Source: Symbiotaphrina buchneri (Eukaryota; Ascomycota; Symbiotaphrinales; Symbiotaphrinaceae). Taken from it: a DNA stretch of 64,000 bases. Location: positions 372,001-436,000 of the forward strand of contig BCIG01000006.1 of the NCBI GenBank assembly GCA_001599915.1, in the 5' to 3' direction. Below are positions 13,757 through 25,473 of the stretch, in pieces. Made by a program: the position numbers and the translations under genes. The stretch's first letter is position 1. The number at the start of each line of letters is the position of its first letter. The notes under the pieces are model-generated. The model saw only the letters and a program-made list of their open reading frames with translations. It did no database searches and was not told the DNA's origin.

Positions 13757-15826
13757 TCATATGGACGTCCCGAAGAGTTGTATATCATCAACCATCGAAG
13801 TCTCAGGCAAGGAGTCAGATATTTGTGAGCAGAATAGGTATTGGGAGTAGTCACCGTCCATCGCACCTGAATCTCCACGCATCTGCAAATCTGAAGCCGG
13901 ATGAGCTGGGGTTTGCAAGCTCTCAGGGCCGTCACTGTAGTCTGCTACTACATGGCCAATTCCAGCGGGAAGTTGACTTGTAGATTTTGCCCTTCGCTTC
14001 TTCTTTTTCTTCGGCAAGGCCGAGTCTAGCCCAGGCTGATAATGATCCTGAACTGCATCAGGCCCATGACGATCGATGATCGTAGCTAGACATATATTGA
14101 TGATCTCGCTCAGGGTCTTCTGTTCATGGTCAGGCACCTCGTCTTTCATCTCCTTGTACGCTTGCTTGCGATCTGCAGTTGTCCACTTCGAGCGAAACTC
14201 CTCATCCCCAATGACCTTCCATGGGATGTTTGCTTCCTCCGTTGTGCCGGAGTTGGAAATGCTATACTTGTCAGTTCATGGACCGTACTTAACTCGTGAT
14301 GTGATTAGGGGTACATACGCTTTCAGCAGATCCCATCTGTCTCCAGGTAGCATCTTACTCACTTCTTGCATTGCTTTCTTCGTCCGCCAGGATACTTTTT
14401 CACCCGTTGGTAGGAGACTGTGCTGCCCCTTTTGCTGGTCCTCAACCAGTCTCTTCCACTTATACAAGCACTGGAGCCTGCTGCGAATCCCTCCCATTCG
14501 CTTACTCACCGCTCCCCAGCTAATGTCATACTCTTCTTTGTGGCCATCATGTGCCGCAGCAGCCGCTTTGCATTCAGCGACAGCTCTCCTCAGCATCATT
14601 ACCTCGTTCTCGGTCCATTCGTTCTTATTACGGTTGGCAGCTTGAAGGTAATTTCTGTAACGATCACGACAGTCTTCCGGCATGCGTCCGATCATCTCTC
14701 CAATTTCCTTCCACTTGTTCGGCTTCTGTTGCCATGCCTGATCCAACATCTCATCTTCCTCTTCGGTCCATTTCCCGCGTTTCGGATAATTATGGAATCG
14801 ACGGCGGCAGACTTTATACACCGATTGCTTATCTCGGTGGGGTAGCACAGCACATGTCTCCGACCAGAACTCTGATTTTGAAGCACCGCCAGATTCCGTT
14901 TTGGCGATTTTATCGTTTAGCTGCGCTTCAGACATGTTGTGGTCGGCACGATAGCGCTCAAAGAAATTCTTAAGCTTTTGTATCTCATAGTCGGTGAATG
15001 GGCCTTGTTTGGGAGTCTTCTCGGGATCGAGGATAGCATGCGACCCGCCGCCATTGGGGGTAGAAGGATCTGAACCAGTGGACTTGCGCGCACGCTTGCT
15101 TTGTTTCTTACCGACGGTATCGCCGCCGTCAATCGCACTAGAGGGACGCTTGCTACCTCTACCTGATATAGCAGGCCTCGAGGTAGGAGCATGACTTCCA
15201 GTAGAGCCATTGATGCCATCGGTAGGCTCATCCGCGTCGGTAGCCATAAGAGAGGCCGCCGTCAACTGGTCATGGAAGGACCCCGGAAGTTCAAGCTCCT
15301 GCGTGGTGGAAATGCCCGGATTTGACGACTCCAGTAAATCTACCGTCTCTCGTTCCCCAGTAAGGCTAGGATTGATCAAAGCCTGCGCTTGTGCTGCCTG
15401 TTGCGCCAACCTTGAGCCTCCTTCTGCTCCACTCGACGTTCGGCCGTCAGCCTTGTCACCATGTCGCCGTTTCTTTCTCTTTTCCTTCTTCCCCGATGTC
15501 GTCATATCCTGTATTTCTCCGGTTGGTTCCAGTTGTCCGGTATATTGGCTCTCGGCAAAAAGTTGGGACGAAACAGCATGATCGTCTTCTTCGCCGTCTC
15601 CATTGCCTTCCTTCGCGGAAGTCGTCTTCGAGTCGCGCAGAGCTGGCGCGCTTGTTCCTTTATTTTGCAACTGAGATGCGCGAGGCCGTCCCCTCTTCTT
15701 TGACAATCCGTTGATTATTCCCGAGTTTGTAAAGGTGTCGGACGTGCTCTGGTGATGGCTTCGAGAGGCCATCTGACCCTCGTCGGTACTCGCAGGCAGG
15801 CTCAGCACTTCTTCCGCATCGCACAT
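13757..15826 (-). CDS. Reb1-like Myb DNA-binding protein
   Basis: Nuclear DNA-binding factor with tandem Myb/SANT repeats, similar to Reb1/TTF-I, which bind rDNA terminators and some promoters. Exons 15826-14319 and 14261-13757 (57-nt intron) give 670 aa. The first Myb repeat starts at KRGKWTEEEDEML (about 349) and is followed by IGRMPEDCRDRYRNYL; the second starts near 402 (NEWTENEVMMLRRAV) and ends RLQCLYKWKRL. Upstream is the helical region typical of Reb1 (KLKNFFERYRADHNMSE). The C-terminal exon has a lysine-rich nuclear signal (PKKKKKRRAK). The 5' end is uncertain: an upstream ATG at 15924 (MGQGSSQVSEDIPNGQQ) could be joined by a 62-nt intron (15872-15811), giving 682 aa. The Ser/Thr-rich N-terminal half is probably disordered. 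Confidence 0.85.
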
Positions 15827-15924
15827 AATCAGCGAAGCTATGGCAAAGTAGGGGGCAGTGTTTCTCAGATACCTTGTTGCCCATTTGGAATATCCTCCGA
15901 TACCTGTGATGAACCCTGACCCAT

Positions 15925-16648
15925 GGCCCTGCGGCCGTGCTTCGACTTCTTCATGAAGTCCTCAGGCGTCCGCCAATAAGATTAATGCTGCATGTGCTGT
16001 GATTGACTTTGGTATGTCGGGCACGCAGGGTAAGCCGGAGTGGCTGACAGAGCTGCGAAGGGAAAGGAAGCCTAAAGGTGCGAGTTTTTCCCGGGGAAAC
16101 CTTGGGCTGGGCTGGGCAAGTCTAGCCGAGGGTCTGGGCGCAACTTGAGACTGCTGCGGGACAGCGCAAGGTGCGAAGCCTAAGGTAACGTAGAAGAGCG
16201 TGCAATTGTTTAATAGCAAGGCACAGCAGAAAGAAGTACGGCATCACGCAAGCAACATCATATTCACGTTCCCAATGTAATATGATTATTATGTCATTGT
16301 CATTGTCATGCCGCTCGTTCCAAGCTCCTGTGCATTTCATGACGCACCACACCCCGTGTTGCGAGTTCACCAATCGAACCCTTCAGGAAGGCCCCTTCCG
16401 TTAAATCAAAAGTGAACACGGACGAAGGCACGCACGCAGGCACATACGTTGCACATGACCGGCATACCTGACCAATGCGCAAGCCAATGGACCTATGATG
16501 GAAACTGCGCCTTCCCAATGTCCATCACATCGAGACCATCAAAAGAAGAACACAAAGACAACCTCCCTCCAGATGCAGCAAGAACTATGGACCCAAACTC
16601 CCGTCAAGATGATACATTGTTCCCGTCATCATGATACGTTAACCTCAT
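15925..16648. other. Intergenic region; no gene recognised
   Basis: Holds the promoter side of the Reb1-like gene and the 3' side of the gene ending at 16649. A TAAGGTA motif occurs at 16181-16187. No RNA gene or conserved frame was found. Confidence 0.5.
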
Positions 16649-18128
16649 TCAAGGCACGGCACCAACACCGGCTCCTGAAGCCGGGCTAGGCTTATTCAGT
16701 TGAGCCTCAATGGCCATCTTCCGGTTCACCATCTTCTCAACATCGTAAGTAGCGTCAGCGTCATCGCTCGCCCGTCTTGCAGAAAAGGTCGTCGAGCTCA
16801 AGTTGCGCTCCCTGAGGTCTCCAAGTGCACCTGCCGACTTCATCTTCCTTACAGTTTTGACGTTTTCTCTATCCTCTCCTAGCATGTTCTCCTTCAATGA
16901 CTTTTTGGAACGGATCTTCCGGATTTCTCGAGTGATCTTCTCCAACGCACTGCCCTTTCTGGGTGTCTTTGGTTCGGGAGCTTCTGGAAGGGGCTTATCC
17001 CTTAATGGTCCGCCACTACTGGTCGATGGACGTCCTGTGGAACCGAGGCTGATGCCAGAATCGACTTTCCGCCGGCCGAAGTACTCGGCACTAGTGATCT
17101 CGAAGCATTCTTCGATTATGCTGTTCGCCATACGCAGATATTTCTCAATACTTTCCCTTAGTGCTGGCCACCCATTCATCTCTCCGCGTTCGGGCCGGCG
17201 ACCTTGCTCGACAACTTTGGTGAGAACGCTCGGACCATTCTTTTCTACAGCTTGGATGTATCTGAAAAAGCCATCCCGTTGATCCAGAAGCACTCGCTGT
17301 GTCAATTGAGGGGTGGGCGGCGCTGGAAGGATAATCGGGTAGAGGGTGTTCAGCATCGCTATGCAGTTGGCTTTGTTAAAGTCGGGCTGACACAACTCGT
17401 TCAAAAGCACCTATCCAGTTCATCAGTCCCTGAACCTTTGACAAGCTGGAAGATCATCTTACCCAGCGGCGAAGGCCGATGTAGACTTGTGTATACATGG
17501 CGAGGACTTTCCTTTCCTTGTCCTCCATTGAAGCAATCCAGGTTGCAACCCCAGGGTATGTTCTCTGCAATTCGGCTACTTCTTGCGGCCCATAAGTCCT
17601 CTTATCAACGCCCAGGCGTCTCAAAGCAGCTTCAAATTCACTACTCCGCCTTTGTTCGAGGTCCCGCAAGTAGTCTAGTGCAGTCAAAGCGTGGTTGAAA
17701 TCAACGAACTGGAGCTCAAGAGGGAAGCAACGTCGAACAAAGGACGTCACAAAACTTGGAGGAAGGGAAGACGGCTGCGATGGCAGTTGTGAGATTTGAG
17801 CCATCAGGGACGCTTTGAACTGTGCTGTTGCCGCCTCGACGACAGCTTGCTGATTATCCTGGGGGCCAGCGGTTGACTTGCCAAAGACATTGTTTGCATG
17901 CGGACGCGCTGGTTGAATTTGGAGCTGCTGTAAGCGCGAAGCTTGCGGTGACGAATTGAGTGTGTACATTGTTCTCAGAGGGATCTCGTAGCTTCCTGGA
18001 TAAGAGAGGACATGATCGAGGATCCAGGGATAGGCTGCACCGGATTGATGGCTAGGGGCTGCAGTTGCTCTGCTCGTGGTAGCCATTGCGAGCTTGGTTG
18101 CTGGTTTTTGCGGAGAGGAATTTCCCAT
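16649..18128 (-). CDS. Conserved fungal protein of unknown function
   Basis: Exons 18128-17463 and 17410-16649, with a 52-nt intron, give 475 aa. I do not recognise a named domain. The middle third (from SFVRRCFPLELQFVDFNHAL to about residue 330) is predicted mostly helical and has the look of a conserved fold. The last third is basic and low-complexity (KKSLKEN, KTVRKMKSAGALG), probably disordered. The start chosen is the ATG at 18128 (MGNSSPQK); it resembles an N-myristoylation start, but Pro at position 6 does not fit the consensus. An open frame extends 21 codons further upstream but without an ATG that is clearly better placed. The upstream flank contains a GTT-rich microsatellite. Confidence 0.75.
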
Positions 18129-20620
18129 ACAGTGAGAGAGGGCGTATGTAGTAGAGCCAGACCTGGGAAGGACAGATGTATGATGTTGCAAGCAAATTGT
18201 CCCAAGAGTTGCGTTTCCCCCCTTTTGTTTATGATGGTGTTTGTTGTTGTTGTGGTTGCTGTCTCCGTTTACTCCCCCTGACTGCGTAGGTGTAAAGATT
18301 CACTTCCGCTCAAGCAGTGAATGTGGTGACCAATAATGAATCTCCCAATTCGCTGGCTAAATCGATAAAACGAACAGAACTCCGCTTTTCAAGCTTGACT
18401 CGACAAACTACGGACCACACTCGAGGGCTGTGACGACAATTCGCAGCACACAAACCTGCAAGGAGGCGATGAAGCTTCCCACGGCAGCTCAGACTCCGTC
18501 CGCTGTCAAGTAAGAGTCGGGTCGCCACCTGCAACAAGCAAACGATGTCAAACCAAGGGACCCTCCACAACGACCAGCTGGCATGGGTTACACAGTCCAC
18601 GCAGGGGTCTGCAAACGGTCTGAGTGGCTCATTCGTATCGGCCAACGAGAAAACCGATTCAAGGTGAAGGTTTTGACTCTATCATCAGACGTGCACTGGA
18701 GTGGAAAGAGGGGAAGACAAGAGGACCATGCGGGTGGTTGTCTTATGGGTCATCGGTCTCCTGTTTCGGTCGTCACCAGCGATCTACGGAGTGCTGCTCC
18801 TACCACACAGTCTCCGACGCCTCGTCTACCTCAAGTCTCCTGGGCCCGTGCAGTTAGGCCACTGTCGCGCACCGGCTAGCGGTTAGCACTGCATCGCAAT
18901 CCCGGTCTTGTGGCAGCTTTAGGGTCAGATCTCACCACCTCGCGTCTTCCGCGAACCACCGTCTCGGACTTCGCAGCTGCGAAAACACGTCCGGGGAACA
19001 GAGTCCCGTTGTTGGTGTCCTGCCATGGCGCAGCCTTAGTGCACACGCCATGACTATTTGCAGTAAGGTATGTACCTTACTCAAGGGCCTGACCTTCATT
19101 TGGCCGGTCGAACGTTATTTGAATCCCGGCAAGCTGTCGGCCCCTATCTATCTTGGAAAACGGTCTACGAATAATCATGTTGACTCTTCACGTTCGCGTC
19201 GCGCGGTCATCTATGATCTACAGGCACCGCTTTGGATAGGACAGCCTGATGCAAAATCTGCGTCCACAGACAGAGTGTCTGCTTGTTCCACGGCTACGGA
19301 GTACTTCGTACTTTATCACTGTTGTGCTATGGTGACAGATCCTACTTATGATTCAGTCAATCGACCAGGAGAAGATCTCGCAAAGATGTTGCAATCGTTT
19401 CTCACGGTGGTGACACCCGTAGGTCACACGTGTCATACTGCTAGCTGAGCTTCCGGGCTTGGCTGTTGGTAATTATTTCTTTTCGTTGCTGTGGGCAGCA
19501 AATTGGCCATAAACTTTGCGCACCAGGACAGCAAAAATCCGAAGCACGCGTCCGGCCAGAGGTGAACACATGGTAGCAACGCTGGCTAAGACTTGGAGTT
19601 TCGAAGAGAGACAATCACGCAGGTCAAGGGTGCAAACCCCGAATACCGGTAGCTCAGTCCGGTTTCCTAGCTGGGCTTCTGCTTTAGGCGGTTTCTCGCC
19701 GAGTCGCCTGCGGCTAGCCGTGGAGTCCTGGTCGACTTGCACCACTCCACGGCATAAAGGGTACAAACTGTACACCTGTATAAGGGACTGCCTTGGGCCT
19801 GTTGATGGCGCCATCTTCCGGATGAGATATCATCGCCAATTCACTAACTAAGCGTCATCTGGGCGGGTCATGGTTTCACTTAGGGGAATCTGATATAGGA
19901 AGCTAAGTGCTCAGCACATTTCTTCGATAGTGAAAGTACCGACTAAGACGGGGCTCATAAACTATGCAGAAGCTTTTGTGTGAATCCCACCAGGGGTTGA
20001 GTGGTGGCATATTGACATCTATCTGATTCTCGTCCATGGATGTCATCGTTCCATCAGCGCTTACTCCCAGGCGTGTAGCTTTTCGTTCTTTTTGGAGACA
20101 GTCAGAAGACAGTGTTAAGAAACTGACTCGACGTTGCTGTCACAAAGTTACTCCCTTTGAGGCATACAAGCCTTTGATAAGGATGCATTTGTGGCCGCTT
20201 AGGATATCAAATTTTTTGCGAAACTGTGGATATCAAAAAGACAAGACTGCATTCGGTCCTTGGAGACACGAAGTAACGTCTGCTCTTCTCCGAGCTAATA
20301 ACACGGACTATTCCAAAGTGGTCCAGGCGGAGCCCCGAATGTCACTGGATTTGCGGGTACGAAAGCTGTCGCGGAGCTGGACGGAGTAAACGTGGAGCTG
20401 CTAAGATTGGGGAAACTGTCAGAACCAGCCGCCTGGACGCACGTGGATCCTGAACCAACTAAACTTGGCGTAGTAAGATACTCGCAGGCGCGTTTTAGTA
20501 TTCCGAGCGTACAACCGCTCAACGTACCATACCAATTTGCTTTGCATTATTATCACCGGCCTCACTGTTAGTCGACACGGCAGGCTGAGCGACACTGACG
20601 TGGGCCGCAAATAAGGGGCG
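18129..20620. other. Gene-free stretch of 2.5 kb
   Basis: The longest stretch without a recognisable gene outside the RIP block. Composition is ordinary and CpG is normal, so it is not RIP-degraded. Several 60-130-codon frames occur on both strands, but none shows a domain, codon periodicity visible by eye, or plausible splice partners. It contains a near-perfect palindrome at 19062-19081 and a TACGGAGTA motif at 19295-19303. It may be regulatory or contain non-coding transcripts; nothing here proves that. Confidence 0.5.
19062..19081. repeat. Palindrome AGTAAGGTA-TG-TACCTTACT
   Basis: Perfect 9-bp inverted repeat with a 2-bp spacer in the gene-free stretch. The arms contain the TAAGGTA core that recurs in other intergenic regions of this window. 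Confidence 0.8.
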
Positions 20621-22012
20621 ATGTTGTTAGGAACAGGAATAGCTCGCTGCACCTCTTACGCGCATCATGAAAATCGCGTGCGGACAAACAGAAAACGCGG
20701 AACAAACGCGAACCCCAAAGCCAAAAAGGACGCCAAGCCCGGCACTATCGAAGGCGTCTTCTTGGAAAGCCCCACAAAGCTGAAGCTGTCGAGCGTGATC
20801 CCAGCTTCAACCCACACACCTGTGCACCATCGTCATCGTCGTCGTCATCAAACTTGGTCCAGGATTCGATCCTGCGATATATGGCCGTGCCCCTACCCTC
20901 GTCACCAGTGGGCCTGGCTGCCCATCTCCGTTCCGCCGACAGCACCCCCAGGAAATCGGCCGTGGAGCGCAACGTCCAGAATGTCGTGCTCGGGGACGTG
21001 CTCTTCAAGACGTGGTATCCCTCCTTCTACCCCGAGGAGCTGGTGGGCAAGGACACCGAGAGACTGCTCATCTGCCCGGGATGCTTCAAGTATTCCAGGG
21101 AACTCATGCCTTTCCTGGCGCACATGGTCTGTGTTCCGAGCTTGTTGCAACACTCCGCCTTCATTGACGGCAATCGCATGTAGAAACTTTGCCCATCGAG
21201 AGGCGCACCACCGCCGGGAAGATTAATATACGTCAAGGATAGATACTCAATATACGAGGTGGATGGGGAGATTGAAAAGGTTTTAAGCATCGTCACCTCT
21301 GCAACCCACTATGCTCTTACCTAGACTCACCGCAACGTTCCAGCTCTATTCTCAGAACCTCTCACTCTTCGCGAAATTGTTCCTGGACAATAAATCGGTC
21401 TTCTACGACGTCTCTTCCTTTCTGTACTATCTGCTGGTATACAAGCCTCTGGACAGTACTTCCGCCAGTGATGCTTCGGGCGCGGGGCAGGTGGTAGGCT
21501 TCTTCTCGAAGGAAAAGATGAGCTGGGATAACAACAACCTCGCCTGCATCCTAGTGTTTCCTCCTTGGCAGCGGAAAGGCCTGGGCAAGGTGCTCATAGG
21601 GGCGAGTTACGAATTGGGCAGACGAGAAGGCAGGCTTGGAGGTCCGGAGAAACGTACGTCGTGTATCGCATGTGCGCGCCTTTTCAGTTGGGAAGCGGCG
21701 AACTGATGGACTTCGCATGTTATAGCACTTTCGAGCCTCGGCAGGCGCGGGTACGTCTCGTTCTGGTCCGCCATCATCGCTCGATGGATCCTGTCGCTGC
21801 CCGCCAAGAAGACCACGACGGTCAAGGAGATCAGCGACGGCACATTTATAGTGTGCGATGATGTGATCACGGCACTCAAGGAGATGGGTGTCGTGGAGAT
21901 CAGGAAAACAGCCAGTGGTGGCGCTCTGGTGAACAAGGCAAAGGTCAGGGAATGGGCGGCCAACACCAAGGCCGAATTGACCCCCTTTGTCGATCCGGAC
22001 GGGTTTGTGTAA
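20621..22012 (+). CDS. SAS2: SAS2-like MYST histone acetyltransferase
   Basis: MYST-family lysine acetyltransferase; Sas2 acetylates H4K16 and affects silencing. Model: exons 20621-20794, 20863-21126, 21184-21279, 21344-21653 and 21726-22012 (376 aa). The C2HC zinc finger CPGCFKYSRELMPFLAHMKLC is complete only after splicing, which supports the third exon. The catalytic Cys lies in NLACILVFPPWQR, the acetyl-CoA loop is QRKGLGKVLI, and the conserved Glu is in GGPEKPLSSLG. Splice donors are weak (GTCTGT, GTTTTA). The first exon is the least certain part: it is joined by a 68-nt intron with a poor donor (GTGATC). If it is not used, translation would begin at the ATG at 20881 and give 312 aa. Confidence 0.82.
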
Positions 22013-22823
22013 CGTACTGTGTCTCGAAGCACTGCTGAACATGTTTTTGGGACATGTCATACCTCAGGGGTGTTACGGTCACAGGATTTGCATCTACAAC
22101 AGGGTTTGGAAACGGCGTTCTGGGCAGATAGATACCCATCATGATTAACATACTTCGTAGTCAAGGATTATTTGTCATCTTTTGCTCCACCGACAAGGCT
22201 CCTGAACTTTCAGGAGGTGCAGGCTGTTTCACAAGGAAGTCCCACGGCCCTCGAAATCCTGACCAGAATTGAACGTAGGCCTGGCCACTACTACAGGTGA
22301 ACTATGCGTCATCGGTGCAGGGAGACAATGAAAGGCGGTTGAAGTCGGATCGTTACCTCCATAGCAGAGGAGTTGCAATCTTTGCAGTGAATCAGCTGGT
22401 CCTGCACCGTCTGAAAGTCAATTTCGGTGCGGGCCGACATGAGTATTTGCATAAACATGACAACTCTCAATTATCGACCGCTAGAGTCTTCGCTATCTGA
22501 CGCCTGCCGGCACTGCTGCGCCTTGAATGCCTTCAGCCGAGTAGCCTTCGAGTAGCGTTCGGCACGTCCAGACAATTGTGGACTCCTATCGAAATCCTGC
22601 GTCTGTCGATGGCTCATCTCACGGCCCCCATCAATTCTATGTACCGTGAAACCCAAGCTCCTGCTATGCTTAAGTACGCCCATCTGCCCCGAACCCATGT
22701 CCATTCCAGCTGTCGCCGTTTTCCGTTATACGCCATATAGGTGAAGGTAGTCGGTAGTTTGTCGCCCGCATCGAGCCCGCTCGATGACCATGTAATCTCG
22801 TTCCCAGGAGGGGTTCGAAAACA
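22013..22823. other. Convergent intergenic region; no gene recognised
   Basis: About 810 bp between the stop codons of two convergent genes, expected to hold two 3' UTRs. No RNA gene, repeat or conserved frame was seen. Confidence 0.5.
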
Positions 22824-24628
22824 TCAGGAAGTGGAGCTCCTGGCAACATACTTTCCTTGCAGGTCATCCACTTCTCTCTGCAGAGCTTCTAGATCAGCCA
22901 GGACATCACGAGAGCTGTCCGTGCCTTCGCCTTCAGACTTGGGCATGGTTGGAGGCCTCGCTAGATCTGTGCTCCGTCTTTGGCTATCAAAGCTCGGCCG
23001 TGCATAATCGCTGCTAGCACGAGCGGAAGAAGGAAGAGAAGTGTGTGGTTGCTCGACGCTGCTTTTGCTGGATCCTCTGGTTCGCCGCGCCGGGGGAGGG
23101 GGTGGCGCAATGGTGCGGGAGGAAGTGCTAGTTCGGCTGGCAATCAGGGGCCGTTCGGGACGCTTGGAAGAGTTGATTGAAGAGCTGCGCCGCGGTGGAG
23201 GCAGCGGGATGTGATGTGTTGTATCCTCCGTATCGACGGCTTGCTCGTCGTCAAAGGCCAGAGAAGCCACTGAAGGGCTAGATGGAGGTTTCCCATGTTT
23301 CTGATTGTTGGATTCGCGCCTTCTCGCAGGAGGAGGGGGAGGTGATTTAATACTATTTGCGTCTTTGTTGGATGTTGGCTGTGTAGCAGTCCCAGTAGCT
23401 AAAGCCTCAGCCTTGCTGGAAGCCATGCTGGCCGTCCGGAGCTGACTAGATCGACGGGCCAAAGGCGGTGTCGGAGGCCTGCGCCGCTGCCCAGTAGTTG
23501 TGCTATTCTCTGTCTCTGTGCTACGGACGGACTGGGTATCTGTAGATGATGGCCACGCCTCGGCCTCGGAGCCAGGAGAAAAGGGAGGCGGTGCGGGGAG
23601 AGGTTTGTTCAGGTCGCCAGGTGACTTTGGAGGGTTCCTTGCGCTCTGTGAAATCTTGTCTTTCATACTTTGAGAGCTGCCGTCAAAGGTCAGGATCGAA
23701 AATGACGGGTCGCTGAATGAGACCGTTTCCGGCATTTTGCTCCTTATTGGCTTGCCATGCCGTGTCTGTGGCGCAGGCGGCTTTGGTCTCAGAGATACCG
23801 GAGGGACCGTAGCAGCCCCATGCCGCTGGCGCTCATCTTCTGAAAGAGATATCTCATGCGATGTTCTTGGAGTTTCCGATTGTGGCTCAGGAATCGGCTC
23901 GAAAATAGATTGCCGCGATATCGAGGACGTATCAGTACTGCTACTGCTATCCCCAATGACGACGGCTGCCAATTGGTTATGGACTGCTGGAGCAGGTGGA
24001 GGAGGTGAGCTGCCGGTTGGACGACCCTCAGCACTTCCCGTCATCAACAGACGTTTAAATGCGTCAACATCCAGAGACGCCCTAGCAGCACCAGCCTTCG
24101 CCATTATCGTTTGAGATGATGCCGCGGTTGCAGCACTCGGTTCGACTGATCCTACTCGGACGGGGTCGGAGTCCGCCAGCGTACGCTGGAAAGGGTTGCG
24201 AACCAGCCCATGGCTCGGGTTCACATCACTGCTACCAAGCCCAGAACTCGTGCTTGCATCCGGCTGCGAGTCACCTTGCCTCGTCTGACTGATATATCCA
24301 GCATCCGTGTCAGAGCCGAAAGGGTCACTTGTGGTCTCGGACGATTCGGAGCTGAAAGAGGGCGAGGACGGGGACAGCGGTGGAGGGGATGCTACTCGGA
24401 CTCTCTTCGCGGTTTGTTTGGAGGGAGGTATTGCTGGGATTGAATTAGCATATGATGAGAAGTCCAGAGAGTGCGCTCTGACTGACCCGGTGGATCCGAC
24501 GGCGATATTGGAGGATACTGAGCTCTGGCACGGGCAGTAGGATCCTCCTCAAGGGCAGTACTTGGATTGACAGTGCCGACCTGCAAGCTGCGTCGGAATG
24601 GATTCGAGGAAGCAGAGTCGGGCATCAT
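22824..24628 (-). CDS. Proline-rich protein with NPF motifs, function unknown
   Basis: Exons 24628-24487 and 24433-22824, joined by a 53-nt intron with donor GTCAGT and branch site TGCTAAT, give 583 aa. Almost the whole protein is low-complexity, rich in Ser, Pro and Thr. It has many PPPPP-type runs (SPPPPPARRR, IAPPPPPARRT, LPPPRRSSS) that look like SH3 ligands. Two NPF tripeptides are present (SSNPFRRSL near the N-terminus and VRNPFQRTL), a motif bound by EH domains in endocytic proteins. The C-terminus is a short coiled coil (LADLEALQREVDDLQGKY). This combination suggests an adaptor in actin or endocytic patches; that is inference. No catalytic domain is visible. Confidence 0.72.
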
Positions 24629-25473
24629 GAAGAACGGGTGCAATTGAGGCAGGTCATCTATACTTGGGCTGCAAGTTTAAACAGGGCATTCATAGTGACA
24701 GCGTCCATAGCGAGAGAGAGTCCTGGGTTGGGAGCCACGGCTTGTGACGGGGTTGATGGCGCTTCGGCCCACGTAAGGCGAGCGTGCACGTTTAGATTTA
24801 AATCTACCATCTCGTGCTTCACCAACCGCCTTGCTACAACTCATCAAATTAATTGTATGATGTGCGCTTCTCCTGGTCCACCGCCTCGCCTGCGTTCTGT
24901 GGCGTCCTTTTTCTTCCTCCATGGGCCATTTTCTTCTTCTTTCTTGCGCGGGTCCTTGGAGATGGATGCTTGACCTTCACTACCTCATATCGGGTCTGCA
25001 AAGGCCAGGAATTCGGATGACAGCGGATACGATACCTACTGCGCACCTAACTGGAGCTATGGACACATGGACGCTAATTCATTCATTCATTCATTGGCTG
25101 AAGGGTCGAGACCATCCTCCTTAAGGTGCCTGAGGTAAGGTAGAGAGCGACAGAGGTCAGGTAAGAAATTCCCGAGTCCCCGCACCATCGCCGGGACGAG
25201 CCAGCTTAAAGGGTAGCCGGTTCAAAGCGCTACCAACCTTGTCTGAAGTTACCTGAGGTACTTGACGCTTGAACAAGACATGAAGGCCACCGTCTCTGGC
25301 AATCAAAGGACCGCAAACAACACAATCCCCATGGATCTTATCAAGTGCCGGTTATCTCTTTGTGTATCTCATGTCTCGTCTGCACTCCTTGCTGCTGCGG
25401 GCAAAGATCTCGTCCCAAATCACCGGAGACTTTCTGACTTGATCCGGTGAAGACGCAGATGTCCTAATGCCTG
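24629..25473. other. Intergenic region with ATTC repeat and AGGTAAGGTA motif
   Basis: 845 bp with no gene recognised. Contains a short ATTC microsatellite (25077-25095, about 4.75 copies) and one copy of AGGTAAGGTA ending at 25142. Confidence 0.5.
25077..25095. repeat. ATTC microsatellite
   Basis: About 4.75 copies of ATTC upstream of the proline-rich gene's flank. Short enough to vary between strains. Confidence 0.85.

Noticed and set aside
19640-19730. tRNA-like TAGCTCAGTC stretch
   Set aside because: No acceptor stem, no GGTTCRANNC box B at the right distance.
19050-19814. Overlapping open frames of 110-130 codons on both strands
   Set aside because: No conserved domain, no splice partners, Cys and Thr content looks random.
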